Origin: Glycomyces terrestris
Lineage (GTDB): Bacteria > Actinomycetota > Actinomycetes > Mycobacteriales > Micromonosporaceae
Direction: 5' to 3'
Length of the DNA: 64,000 nt
Assembly (NCBI RefSeq): GCF_003933745.1
Contig: NZ_RSEB01000004.1
Location: 620,001-684,000, forward strand
Below are positions 34,690 to 42,578 of this stretch, one piece after another; within the stretch, counting starts at the first letter, position 1; the number at the start of each line of letters is the position of its first letter. The position numbers and the translations under genes were made by a program. The notes beneath the pieces are model-generated. The model did not search any database. It was given only the letters and a program-made list of their open reading frames with translations, and was not told the origin of the DNA.

Positions 34690-36590
34690 AGGTGGCCTCC
34701 GTCGTCGTCGAGTTCGATGAGTTTGCGCAGCTGGGAGTCGTCGAGTTCGCCGAGCCAGTCCTCGCCGGAGCCGACGACGGCCTCGGCGATGGCGCGTTTG
34801 CGGGCGAGGAGCTCGTCGACGCGCTCTTCGAGGGAGCCGGCGGTGACGAGCTTGTGGACGTGGACGGTCTGGGTCTGGCCGATGCGGTGGGCGCGGTCGG
34901 TGGCCTGGTCTTCGACGGCGGGGTTCCACCAGCGGTCGTAGTGGACGACGTGGGAGGCGCCGGTGAGGTTGAGGCCGGTGCCGCCGGCGCGGAGGGAGAC
35001 GAGGAGGATCGCGGGCCCTTCGCCGGTCTGGAACTCGTCGACGAGGCGGTCGCGGGCGGGCTGGTCGAGGCCGCCGTGGAGGAAGGGGGCGGCGACGCCG
35101 AGTTCGGCTTCGAGGTGGCGGGAGAGGAGTTCGCCCATCTGCCGGTACTGGGTGAAGATTAGGGTCTTGTCGCCTTCCTCGACGACTTCGGTGAGCATCT
35201 CGGTGACGCGGTCGAGTTTGCCGGAGCGTTCGGCAAGGGTGCCGTCGCCGACGCCGACGTACTGGGCGGGGTGGTTGCAGATCTGCTTGAGGCGGGTGAG
35301 GAGTTTGAGGACGCGGCCGCGGCGGGTGATGCCGTCGCCGAGTCCTTCGTCGAACGCCTCGCGGATGGCTTCGCGGTAGAGGCCGGCCTGCTCGTCGGTC
35401 ATGGTGCAGGCGACGACGGACTCGATCTTGGGGGGCAGGTCGGCGGCGACGTCCTCTTTCATGCGGCGGAGGACGACGGGGTCGATGCGGGCGCGGAGGG
35501 TGGCGGCGGCGACGGGGTCGCGGCCGATCTCGATGGGGTCGGCGAAGCGGCGTTTGAAGTCGGCCTGGATGCCGAGGAGGCCGGGGTTGACGAACTCGGA
35601 GATGGACCAGAGTTCGGCGAGGTGGTTCTCGACGGGGGTGCCGGTGAGGGCGATGCGGACGCGGCCGGTGAGGTCGCGGACGGCGCCGGCGGTGCGGGAG
35701 CGGTGGTTCTTGATGGCCTGGGCCTCGTCGATGACGATGGTGTCCCAGCCGATGGCGCGGAGGAGTTTGATGTCGCGCAGGGCGATCGAGTAGGAGGTGA
35801 CGACGACGTCGGCGTCCGTGAGGGGCGCGGCGGACTTGGTGCGGGCGGGGCCGTGGTGGAGGTGGACGGTGAGCTGGGGGGCGAAGCGGGCGATCTCGCG
35901 CTGCCAGTTGCCGACGAGGGAGGTGGGGCAGACGACGAGGTGGGGGGCGAGGCCGGCGCGGCGGACGAGGAGGCCGATGGACTGGAGGGTCTTGCCGAGG
36001 CCCATGTCGTCGGCGAGGATGACGCCGGCGCCGCCGTCGGCGGCGGCTTCGAGCCAGGCGATGCCGTGGGACTGGTAGCGGCGGAGGTCGGCGTTGACGC
36101 GGACCTCGCCGGGGTCGGCGTGCTGGGCGGTGATGAGGCGGAGGTTGAGGCCGGAGTCGGAGCGGAGGAGCTCGGTGTAGGACTCGACGAAGGCGCCGAC
36201 GAGGGCCTTCGCGGTCCAGACGTGGCCTTCGGAGTGGGGGGCGGCGTGGCCTTCGGCGGGGAGTTCGCCGGCGATGCGGTCGAGGTCGTCGAACTTGTCG
36301 TCGTCGACGGCGTTCGCGATGCGGGCCCAGATCGCGACCGATTCGGTGATGTCGGGGCGGGAGGCGATGCGGGTGAGGGCGGGGAGGACGGGGCGGACGG
36401 GGGTGGCGACGCCTTCGACCGTGGTGAGTTCGCCCGCGAGGTACAGGTCGGCTTCGACGGGGTCGCCGGGGGGCAGTCCGAGTTCGGCCACCGCGGCCTC
36501 GGGTCGCGCGCCGCCGTAGAACAGGAGCCGCCCGTCGGCCGGGGAGGCGTGGTCGGGCAGGAAGGTGGCGTGCAGTTCGCTGGGTGGCAA
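34686..36590 (-). CDS. SNF2 family DEAD/DEAH-box helicase
   Basis: 634 residues when started at TTG 36590, which has GGAG five bases upstream and begins LPPSELHATFLPDH as relatives do. The frame stays open for another 87 low-complexity residues, which I leave out. Motifs: Walker A ADDMGLGKTLQ, box IVIDEAQAIKN, SALTGTPVENH-like segment ALTGTPVENHLAELWS, and C-terminal HRIGQTQTVHVHKL. It would translocate on DNA and remodel bound proteins. The SWIM gene is coupled downstream. Confidence 0.92.
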   Translation of the reverse strand: MPPSELHATFLPDHASPADGRLLFYGGARPEAAVAELGLPPGDPVEADLYLAGELTTVEGVATPVRPVLPALTRIASRPDITESVAIWARIANAVDDDKFDDLDRIAGELPAEGHAAPHSEGHVWTAKALVGAFVESYTELLRSDSGLNLRLITAQHADPGEVRVNADLRRYQSHGIAWLEAAADGGAGVILADDMGLGKTLQSIGLLVRRAGLAPHLVVCPTSLVGNWQREIARFAPQLTVHLHHGPARTKSAAPLTDADVVVTSYSIALRDIKLLRAIGWDTIVIDEAQAIKNHRSRTAGAVRDLTGRVRIALTGTPVENHLAELWSISEFVNPGLLGIQADFKRRFADPIEIGRDPVAAATLRARIDPVVLRRMKEDVAADLPPKIESVVACTMTDEQAGLYREAIREAFDEGLGDGITRRGRVLKLLTRLKQICNHPAQYVGVGDGTLAERSGKLDRVTEMLTEVVEEGDKTLIFTQYRQMGELLSRHLEAELGVAAPFLHGGLDQPARDRLVDEFQTGEGPAILLVSLRAGGTGLNLTGASHVVHYDRWWNPAVEDQATDRAHRIGQTQTVHVHKLVTAGSLEERVDELLARKRAIAEAVVGSGEDWLGELDDSQLRKLIELDDDGGHL

Positions 36591-36948
36591 CGAGGCTCCT
36601 ACGGTGGGAAGGCAGACGTGCCATTTTGCCACAAGCGCGGGCCTGATCCCAAACGCGCGAACCGTTATGTGGGTGTTTGGGTGGTTCACGGCAGGAACGG
36701 GGCGGGTCCGTCCGTCATGCTGCCGGCCGCGGTCGCCCGCGGCGGCGGCTCCGGTCGGGCCCGCCCCGTCAACCCCAGAGCAAGGTCCGTCGGGAGGGCG
36801 GGCGTCGCCGGGCGGGCGGCGCCGGCGCGCCGGGGCCGCGGCCCTCCACATTGAGGTCGAGTCGGCATCCTTCGGGCAGAAGGATGTTCGAACGTGTAGA
36901 AGTTAGCGATAATTTCGAACACTGTCAATACCGGGCGGGGTGGCGGCG
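36591..36948. other. Gap of about 360 bases upstream of the SNF2 gene
   Basis: Holds a strong leftward promoter at 36900-36928 and two TTCGAAC words (36887-36893, 36914-36920). If that promoter drives the helicase gene, the leader is about 300 bases. No gene is seen. Confidence 0.5.
36900..36928 (-). promoter_or_regulatory. Promoter reading toward the SNF2 helicase gene
   Basis: Leftward -35 TTGACA (36923-36928), 17-base spacer, -10 TAACTT (36900-36905). TTCGAA lies in the spacer and GTTCGAAC (36886-36893) at about +1 to +8, so a regulator reading TTCGAAC could cover the promoter. Confidence 0.6.
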
Positions 36949-37350
36949 TCAGTCGATCGGGCAGCGGAGCGCGAGGTTGAACGCGGCGGTGTCCTGGTAC
37001 TCGGCGCGGGCCCGGTCGAGGTCGGCGGGGTCGGTGCCGGCGACGAGGTCCTGGACGTCGAGGGCGTAGGCGGCGGCGAGGGTCTTGAGGGCGGGGTCCT
37101 GGATCTCGGTGCCGAGGGCCTCCATCTGGTCGACGACCTCGTCGAGGCTGGCGCCGTCGGCCTGCCCGACGAGGTCGAGGGCCTGCCAGGCGCGGTCGCA
37201 GTCGGCGGCGTAGCGCTCGGTGTCGCGTTCGAGGTCCTGGTTGCGGGGGTCGGCCTCGTCGGAGCCGCCGAGGCACTCGGTGAGCATCCAGAGCAGCAGG
37301 AGGACCCCGATGGCCCAGGCGAAGAGCTTGAGCAGGCGCACGTCGATCAT
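36949..37350 (-). CDS. Small membrane-anchored or lipoprotein hypothetical
   Basis: 133 residues from ATG 37350, behind GGGGG. A single hydrophobic segment (LLKLFAWAIGVLLLLWML) is followed by TEC, possibly a lipobox (LTEC). The rest is soluble, acidic and helical, with Cys in DCDRAWQAL and near the end (LRCPID) that could pair. No family recognised. Divergent from the kdgK promoter. Confidence 0.65.
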   Translation of the reverse strand: MIDVRLLKLFAWAIGVLLLLWMLTECLGGSDEADPRNQDLERDTERYAADCDRAWQALDLVGQADGASLDEVVDQMEALGTEIQDPALKTLAAAYALDVQDLVAGTDPADLDRARAEYQDTAAFNLALRCPID

Positions 37351-37412
37351 GGTCGCCCCCATCGCGAGAGCCGTCCGCTTCAGTCTACGCGGGGCGCGGT
37401 CCGACCGCCCCT

Positions 37413-37441
37413 TTGAGAATGCGCTTTCCAATGGGTAGGCT
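37413..37441 (+). promoter_or_regulatory. Promoter and LacI-like operator of kdgK-eda
   Basis: -35 TTGAGA (37413-37418), 17-base spacer, -10 TAGGCT (37436-37441). GAATGCGCTTTC (37418-37429), a near-palindrome with central GCGC, lies in the spacer and looks like a LacI-family site for a regulator coded elsewhere. Confidence 0.55.
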
Positions 37442-37494
37442 GAGGCGGTCCCCCGACCCCGACCGCGGCGGGCCGCGGACGAAGGGAGCCCCTG

Positions 37495-38409
37495 TTGGAC
37501 GTCCTGTGCCTGGGCGAGTCGATGTGCGTGTTCGCGCCCACGACCGCCGGACCCCTGCGCACGGCCGCGGAGCTGCACGTCGGCGTGGCCGGCGCGGAGT
37601 CGAACGTCGCCGTCGCGCTGGCGCGGCTGGGCGCGCGCGCCACCTGGCGCGGCCGGGTCGGCGACGACCCGTTCGGACAGCGCATCCGCGACGTACTGGA
37701 GGCCGCGGGCGTCGACTGCGGCGGGGTCGCGACCGACCCGGGGCGGCCGACGGGCGTGTACTTCAAGGACCCGGGCCCCGAGGGCACGGTCGTCCACTAC
37801 TACCGGCGCGGCTCGGCGGCCTCGGCGATGGGGCCCGGGGAGCTCGCGGGGACCGCGGCCCCGCGGATCGTGCACCTGTCGGGGATCACGCCGGCGCTGT
37901 CGGCCTCGTGCGCGGCGCTGGTCGAGGAGCTGCTGGTGGAGCGGGCGCTGGCCCCGGCGGCCGTGAGCTTCGACGTGAACTACCGGCCGGCGCTGTGGCC
38001 GGTCGAGAAGGCCGGGCCGGTGCTGGCGCGGCTGGCGGGCGCGGCGGACATCGCGTTCGTGGGTCTGGACGAGGCACAGACCCTGTGGGGCGTGAAGACC
38101 GCGGAGGACGTGCGCGAGCGCGTGCCGGGCGCGGGCGTGCTCGTCGTCAAGGACGGTGGGAACGGCGTCACCGCGTTCGAGGGCGAGGCGCGGCACTACT
38201 CCCCCGCGGAGCCGGTCGACGTGGTCGAGCCGGTGGGCGCCGGGGACGCGTTCGCGGCCGGGTTCCTGTTCGGGCGCCTGCGCGGGGCGTCCGCCGCGGC
38301 GTCGATGCGCTTGGGCCACCGGCTGGCCGCCGGGGCCCTCCAGACCGTCGGGGACCTCGCGCCCCCGCCGTCCCCTGAGACCGTTCGAGCCATTCTGGAG
38401 GACCAGTGA
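37495..38409 (+). CDS. kdgK: 2-keto-3-deoxygluconate kinase (PfkB family)
   Basis: 304 residues from TTG 37495, with AGGGAG six bases upstream. PfkB signs: GVAGAESNVAVALARLGARA near the N-terminus and the catalytic VEPVGAGDAFAAGF near the C-terminus. The N-terminal LCLGESMCVF and VHLSGITPAL suit KDG kinases. The aldolase gene overlaps it by four bases, so the pair would take 2-keto-3-deoxygluconate to KDPG and then to pyruvate and glyceraldehyde-3-phosphate. No uronate genes are nearby, so the source of KDG is unknown. Confidence 0.88.
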   Translation: MDVLCLGESMCVFAPTTAGPLRTAAELHVGVAGAESNVAVALARLGARATWRGRVGDDPFGQRIRDVLEAAGVDCGGVATDPGRPTGVYFKDPGPEGTVVHYYRRGSAASAMGPGELAGTAAPRIVHLSGITPALSASCAALVEELLVERALAPAAVSFDVNYRPALWPVEKAGPVLARLAGAADIAFVGLDEAQTLWGVKTAEDVRERVPGAGVLVVKDGGNGVTAFEGEARHYSPAEPVDVVEPVGAGDAFAAGFLFGRLRGASAAASMRLGHRLAAGALQTVGDLAPPPSPETVRAILEDQ

Positions 38410-39005
38410 CCCTTGACCAAGGCGCATTCTTCGACCGCCTCTTCGCCGGGCAGCGCGTCATGGCGATCTGGCGGGGCCTGCCCGCCGGTGAGACCGTGGC
38501 GCTCTCGGAGCGGCTGTGGGACGCCGGGGTGGACCTGGTGGAGGTGCCGATCGGGCAGCCGGGGCAGGAGGAGGCGCTCGCGGCGGCGGTGCGGGCCGCG
38601 GAGCCGCGCGGGCACCTCGTCGGTGCGGGCACGGTGGTGTCGGTCGGGCACGTGGAGCGCGCGGCCGCGGCCGGCGCGGCGTACACGATCGCGCCGGGCC
38701 TGAACCCGGCGGTGCTGGCCGCGTCGCACGCGGCGGGCCTGCCGCACCTGCCGGGCGTGGCGACGGCGAGCGAGGTCGGTCTCGCGCGGGAGCTGGGCTG
38801 CACGTGGGTGAAGGTCTTCCCGGCGTCGTCGCTGGGCAAGGACTGGTTCAAGGCGATGGCCGGTCCGTTCCCGGACGTGAAGTTCGTGGCGACCGGCGGG
38901 GTGGGCCCGGACGAGGTCGAGGCGTACCGCGGGGCCGGCGCATCGGTGATCGGCATGGGCTCGGCCCTGGCCGACCCGGCGAACATCGAGAAGTTGGTGG
39001 GCTGA
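38406..39005 (+). CDS. eda: KDPG aldolase
   Basis: 199 residues from GTG 38406. Family motifs are clear: VDLVEVPIGQPGQEEALAAA (with the general-base Glu), HLVGAGTVVS, the Schiff-base Lys in WVKVFPASSLG and the phosphate-binding KFVATGGVGPDEV. It would split 2-keto-3-deoxy-6-phosphogluconate. The slightly drifted first motif also fits the KDPGal aldolase subtype. Cotranscribed with kdgK. Confidence 0.92.
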   Translation: MTLDQGAFFDRLFAGQRVMAIWRGLPAGETVALSERLWDAGVDLVEVPIGQPGQEEALAAAVRAAEPRGHLVGAGTVVSVGHVERAAAAGAAYTIAPGLNPAVLAASHAAGLPHLPGVATASEVGLARELGCTWVKVFPASSLGKDWFKAMAGPFPDVKFVATGGVGPDEVEAYRGAGASVIGMGSALADPANIEKLVG

Positions 39006-39022
39006 GCGGGACTCGGGTCCGG

Positions 39023-39093
39023 GTGCCGTGTGACATGTGATGTGCCACCGGTATCACGGGCCCCCCGTCGCAACCCTGCCCTAGGGGTACGAC
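39023..39093 (-). repeat. 71-bp dispersed repeat, copy 2 (minus orientation)
   Basis: Reverse complement of copies 1 and 3, with about five differences from copy 1. The long-form palindrome occupies 39023-39048. It starts 18 bases after the eda stop. Confidence 0.85.
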
Positions 39094-39096
39094 AGC

Positions 39097-39122
39097 CGCG
39101 CGCAACATGAGTGTTGCGCGCG
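39097..39122. terminator. Terminator after eda
   Basis: Perfect 11-bp stem CGCGCGCAACA/TGTTGCGCGCG with loop TGAG, followed by TTCTCGTTT. It touches the end of the 71-bp repeat. Confidence 0.8.
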
Positions 39123-39222
39123 TTCTCGTTTCGGCCGGCGGTGGGGGCGCCGGTCTCCAGTGGTCTCCCGGTAGCCGCCGCGGCGGCCTTCCGCGGCGGA
39201 GGGCCGCGCTTGGACCGGATGG

Positions 39223-39381
39223 GAGGTACGGCGCGGAGGTCAGCGCCTGCCGAGGAGTCGGGTGCGGTGCGGAGTGGCGGTCAAAGCTTGCCGGGAGCCG
39301 GGTACGGCTCGGCGTGGCGGTCAAAGCTTGCCGGGAGCCGAGTGCGGTGCGGGGTGGCGGTCAGAGCTTGCCAAGGAGGGA
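39223..39381 (-). repeat. 40-bp tandem array overlapping the apt 3' end
   Basis: Units at 39262-39301, 39302-39341 and 39342-39381, with a worn fourth at about 39223-39261. Each contains GGTCAAAGCTTGCC or a close form, i.e. the apt ending Gly-Lys-Leu-stop on the minus strand. The unit nearest the gene is the functional end. Confidence 0.85.
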
Positions 39382-39876
39382 GACCACGGGGTAGCCGTCG
39401 AGGCGGTCGCGGCCGGAGAGGGAGGCGATCTCGAGGAGGGCGGCGCAGGCGGCGACGGTGCCGCCGAGGCCCTCGACGAGGCGCACGCCGGCGGCCATGG
39501 ACTCGCCGGTGGCGATGACGTCGTCGACGAGGAGGACCCGGTCGCCGTCCTTGACGGCGTCGGCGTGGAGCTCGACGCGGACCTCCGCGTACTCGCCGCG
39601 GTAGGACTCGACGGCGGCCTCGCGGGGCAGCTTGCCGGCCTTGCGAATCGGCAGGAGCGGCTTGCCGGTGCGGTCGGCGAGCGGGGCGGCCCACAGGAAG
39701 CCGCGGGCGTCGAACGCCGCGATCGAGTCGTACGGGTGCGCCTCCACCGCCTCCTGGAGGCGGTCGATCGAAGCGCGGAACGCCTCGGGGGTCGCCAGCA
39801 GCGGCGTGATGTCGCGGAATCCGACCCCGGGTTCGGGGAAGTCGGGGACGACGGGCACGTATTCGGTCAGGTCCAC
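39361..39876 (-). CDS. apt: Adenine phosphoribosyltransferase
   Basis: 171 residues from GTG 39876 (VVDLTEYVPVVPDFPEPGVG). This is close to the usual 170-180. The segment FPEPGVGFRDITPLL, the DARGFLWAAPLA loop, RKAGKLP and the PRPP motif RVLLVDDVIATGESM identify Apt, which salvages adenine to AMP. The GTG has TACGCT seven bases upstream, so a leaderless message is likely. Its last codons form the first unit of a 40-bp tandem array, and 71-bp repeats lie on both sides of the gene. Confidence 0.92.
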   Translation of the reverse strand: MDLTEYVPVVPDFPEPGVGFRDITPLLATPEAFRASIDRLQEAVEAHPYDSIAAFDARGFLWAAPLADRTGKPLLPIRKAGKLPREAAVESYRGEYAEVRVELHADAVKDGDRVLLVDDVIATGESMAAGVRLVEGLGGTVAACAALLEIASLSGRDRLDGYPVVSLLGKL

Positions 39877-39915
39877 GACGGCAAGCGTAGCGGGTCGCGG
39901 CCGCACGGGCGCCGA

Positions 39916-39963
39916 ACCGCACCCCCGCGAGATCCCGCCCGGACCGCACCCCCGCGAGATCCC
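39916..39963. repeat. 27-bp-period direct repeat upstream of apt
   Basis: A 21-base word beginning ACCGCACCCCCGCGAGATCC occurs identically at 39916-39936 and 39943-39963. It lies in the region where the apt -35 would be expected. Confidence 0.8.
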
Positions 39964-40027
39964 CATCCGGATCGCGCCGCCGCCGCTCCCCGGCGAGAAC
40001 CGAAGCGCACTCATGTATCTGCCCCTT

Positions 40028-40098
40028 GTCGGACCCCTGGGGCAGGGTTGCGACGGGGGGCCCGTGATACCGGTGGTACATCACATGTCACATGGCGC
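40028..40098 (+). repeat. 71-bp dispersed repeat, copy 3 (plus orientation)
   Basis: Starts GTCGGACCCCTGG, shares GGGCAGGGTTGCGACGGGGG with copy 2, and ends with a long-form palindrome (40073-40098). It is inverted relative to copy 2, about 1 kb away, with apt between. Confidence 0.85.
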
Positions 40099-40112
40099 CG
40101 GTGCACGGCGAA

Positions 40113-40136
40113 GCCCCCGGCCCTGCGGCCGGGGGC
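40113..40136 (-). terminator. Terminator after the DUF4234 gene
   Basis: Perfect ten-base arms GCCCCCGGCC/GGCCGGGGGC with loop CTGC, about 50 bases past the stop of the leftward gene. Confidence 0.7.
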
Positions 40137-40184
40137 TCGGGAATCGACTGGCTCGGGACCGGCCGGACGGGTCCGACCGGGTCC

Positions 40185-40571
40185 TTAGGCCGCGACGGGC
40201 TGGCGGGCCTTGACGGCGGCCACGACCAGGTTCTGCTGCGACTGGACGTAGCAGACGTGGGTGCTCGCGAGGAACACGAACAGGGTGGCGAGGCCGGTCG
40301 AGAAGGTGGGGGTGAGGCCGGCGGCCTCCTGCTCGGCGCGGATCGAGGCGCAGAACTTGAACCAGTTGACGATCGGCCAGATGAACAGGGTCAGGGCGCC
40401 GATGAGGAGCGACCAGACCATGTTGGCCGGGTTGACGTTCTTCTCGCCGTTCGGGTTCACGGCCTTCACCTCGGCGGTGATCTTCGCGAACCACACGAAG
40501 TAGTAGATGCCGAGCGTCGGGAGGTTGAGAATCCAGACGGCGAACGGGCCGCGGGTCTTCAGTTCGGGCAT
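40185..40571 (-). CDS. DUF4234 domain membrane protein
   Basis: 128 residues. The opening KTRGPFAVWILNLPTLGIYY followed by FVWFAKITAEVKAVNP is the DUF4234 hallmark. Two or three hydrophobic segments follow (MVWSLLIGALTLFIWPIVN; LATLFVFLASTHVCYVQ). Function unknown. A terminator lies downstream, so it is a single-gene unit. Confidence 0.88.
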   Translation of the reverse strand: MPELKTRGPFAVWILNLPTLGIYYFVWFAKITAEVKAVNPNGEKNVNPANMVWSLLIGALTLFIWPIVNWFKFCASIRAEQEAAGLTPTFSTGLATLFVFLASTHVCYVQSQQNLVVAAVKARQPVAA

Positions 40572-40723
40572 GGGGGCATGACTCCTTGCGGTAAGGGGAA
40601 ACGGGTGCGGTCAAAACGCACGGCTGCGGGACGAATCCCGCAGCCGGTTGGGCTCGCTGACCGAAGTGCAGCTCACGTTAGCATGTTCGTTTGTCTTGTA
40701 TGGAGGAAGGTGCCCCTGTTCGC

Positions 40724-41599
40724 TCAGCCCTTTAGTCCGGTTTGGGCCACCCCTTGGACCATGAAACGCTGCAAGAACAGGAACACGAACACCAATGGGA
40801 GAATCGCTACCAAAGCCGCGGCGAACAACTGCGAGAGGCTGACCGTCTGCGCGGTCAGGAACGTCGACAGCGCCACCTGCACGGTCCACGACTCCGGCGA
40901 CCGGCCGATCACCAGCGGCCACAGGAACGAGTTCCAGGCCCCCACGAACGTGATCACCGCGATCGCGGCGAGGAAGTTCCCCGAGTTCGGGATGACGATG
41001 CGCCAGAACGCGCCCCAGTGGCTCAGCCCGTCCACCCGCGCGGCCTCCTCCAGCTCCTTCGGGAACCCGAGGAAGTACTGGCGGCACAGGAACGCCGCGA
41101 ACCCGCTGAACAGGCCCGGGATGATCAGGCCCCGGTAGTCCGAGAGCCAGCCCAGGCTCGAGACCATCACGAAGCTCGGCACGAACGTGATCGCGCCGGG
41201 GATCATCAGCGTCGCCAGCACCACGTAGAACACCTTGTTCGCGTGCCGCCACGGGACGCGCGCCAGCCCGTACCCCGCTGTCGTGCACAGGAACAGCGTG
41301 CCGACCGTGGTGAGGACCGCGACGATGAGCGAGTTCAGGAGCGAGCGCGCCATCGGCACCGACGGGTCGTCGAACAGCCGCGAGAAGTTGTCCCAGGCCG
41401 GGTCCGGCGAGAACCACATCCAGCCCGGCGCCGTGATCTCGGCGTCGGTCGCCAGCGCGTTGCGCAGGATCAGGTAGAACGGGATGAGGAAGAGCACCGC
41501 GAGTCCGATGAGGACGGCGAGGGCGGCGGCGCGGGAGACGCGGGCGCCGATTCCGGGGCGGAAGCCGACGGGGGTGCTGCGCTGCGAGTCGAGTGACAT
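40724..41599 (-). CDS. Sugar ABC transporter permease 2 (ROK-linked locus)
   Basis: 291 residues from ATG 41599, with GGAGAG upstream, two bases after the permease 1 stop. Six predicted helices; the EAA loop reads LEEAARVDGLSHWGAFWRIV and the C-terminus LPLVFVFLFLQRFMVQGVAQ is MalG-like. It forms an importer with the two genes upstream. There is no ATPase gene in the locus. Confidence 0.93.
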   Translation of the reverse strand: MSLDSQRSTPVGFRPGIGARVSRAAALAVLIGLAVLFLIPFYLILRNALATDAEITAPGWMWFSPDPAWDNFSRLFDDPSVPMARSLLNSLIVAVLTTVGTLFLCTTAGYGLARVPWRHANKVFYVVLATLMIPGAITFVPSFVMVSSLGWLSDYRGLIIPGLFSGFAAFLCRQYFLGFPKELEEAARVDGLSHWGAFWRIVIPNSGNFLAAIAVITFVGAWNSFLWPLVIGRSPESWTVQVALSTFLTAQTVSLSQLFAAALVAILPLVFVFLFLQRFMVQGVAQTGLKG

Positions 41600-41601
41600 G
41601 C

Positions 41602-42567
41602 TCAGCTCTCCTTGTTCCCGAAGCCGAAGAACCTGCCTTGGAGGACGGTCACGATCGCGATGATGAGCGCGAGGATGAGCGAGCCGGCCGAGCCGCGGCC
41701 GAGGTCTTGGACCATGCCGAGGGTGTTGTAGTAGAGGTAGACGAGTGGCGGCCTGGCGTAGGCCTGGTTGCCGATGAGGAGCACGAACTCGTCGAACGCC
41801 TGGTAGGCGGCGATGAGGATGAGCATGAGGACGGCGACCGAGGTGGCGCGGAGCTGCGGCAGGGTGATGTGCCAGAAGGTCTGGAGGCCGGGTTTGGCGC
41901 CGTCGACGTAGGCGGCCTCGTACAGGTGCTCGGGGATCTGGCGGAGTGCGGCGATGAACAGGATCATGTAGAAGCCGCATTGGATCCAGAGGCGGAGGGT
42001 GACGATGACGAGCCAGTACCAGGGCGGGCTGGGGTCGAAGAGCCAGGCGGTGTCCTCGATGCCGAAGAGGCCGAGGACGGTGTTGGCGAGGCCGTAGCGG
42101 ACGCCGCTGAAGATCGACATCTTCCAGACGAGGGCCGCGACGACGTAGGAGCAGGCGAAGGGCAGGAAGAAGACGGATCGGAAGAAGGCGCGCATGATGC
42201 GGACGCGGTCGAGGAGGAGGGCGAGGCCGAGGGAGGCGGCGAAGGTGAGGGGGACGATGAAGGCCGCGAAGACGGTGAAGGTGAGGAGGGCGTCGGTGAA
42301 GGCGGCGTCCTGGAGCATCGCGGTGTAGTTCTGGAAGCCGATGAAGTCCTCGGGGAGGGGTGTGACGGTGTTGCGCGCCTCGAAGAAGGAGAGGTAGGCG
42401 CTCCAGAACACGGGGATGACGGTGAAGACGATCAGGCCGATGAAGAAGGGCCCGACGAAGTACCAGAAGGTGAGTGCGGTCCGCCAGCCGCCCTTGCGAC
42501 GGCGGGACCGGGGTGTGCTGGCCCCGGTGCCCGCCAAGGGCGCGGCGGTCTCGGTGGAGACGGCCAC
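41602..42567 (-). CDS. Sugar ABC transporter permease 1 (ROK-linked locus)
   Basis: 321 residues from GTG 42567, behind GGGGA. An Arg-rich N-terminus (SRRRKGGWR) precedes six helices. The EAA loop reads LYEAAYVDGAKPGLQTFWHI, of the MalF/UgpA class. Middle gene of a binding protein, permease, permease operon. Confidence 0.93.
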   Translation of the reverse strand: MAVSTETAAPLAGTGASTPRSRRRKGGWRTALTFWYFVGPFFIGLIVFTVIPVFWSAYLSFFEARNTVTPLPEDFIGFQNYTAMLQDAAFTDALLTFTVFAAFIVPLTFAASLGLALLLDRVRIMRAFFRSVFFLPFACSYVVAALVWKMSIFSGVRYGLANTVLGLFGIEDTAWLFDPSPPWYWLVIVTLRLWIQCGFYMILFIAALRQIPEHLYEAAYVDGAKPGLQTFWHITLPQLRATSVAVLMLILIAAYQAFDEFVLLIGNQAYARPPLVYLYYNTLGMVQDLGRGSAGSLILALIIAIVTVLQGRFFGFGNKES

Positions 42568-42578
42568 GATTTCCCCGA

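Larger units (their letters stand above)
39006..39360. other. Gap of about 355 bases filled by repeats
   Basis: Between the convergent eda and apt genes. It contains 71-bp repeat copy 2, a strong hairpin and most of the 40-bp tandem array. No gene is seen. Confidence 0.6.
39877..40184. other. Gap of about 310 bases between DUF4234 gene and apt
   Basis: Contains the apt -10 box TACGCT (39884-39889), a 27-bp direct repeat, 71-bp repeat copy 3 and a terminator. No gene is seen. Confidence 0.55.

Noticed and set aside
34686..36851. 87-residue N-terminal extension of the SNF2 helicase
   Set aside because: Low-complexity Pro/Ala/Arg sequence with no ribosome site at its start; TTG 36590 has GGAG at good spacing and family-like sequence after it.
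36886..36920. LexA/SOS box
   Set aside because: The actinobacterial box is TCGAAC, four bases, GTTCGA. The words here are TTCGAAC repeats 27 bases apart and do not form that arrangement.
38406..39005. Linking kdgK-eda to the ROK-controlled sugar importer as one uronate system
   Set aside because: They are 1.7 kb apart on opposite strands with apt and DUF4234 between, and the kdgK promoter word only partly matches the ROK operator.
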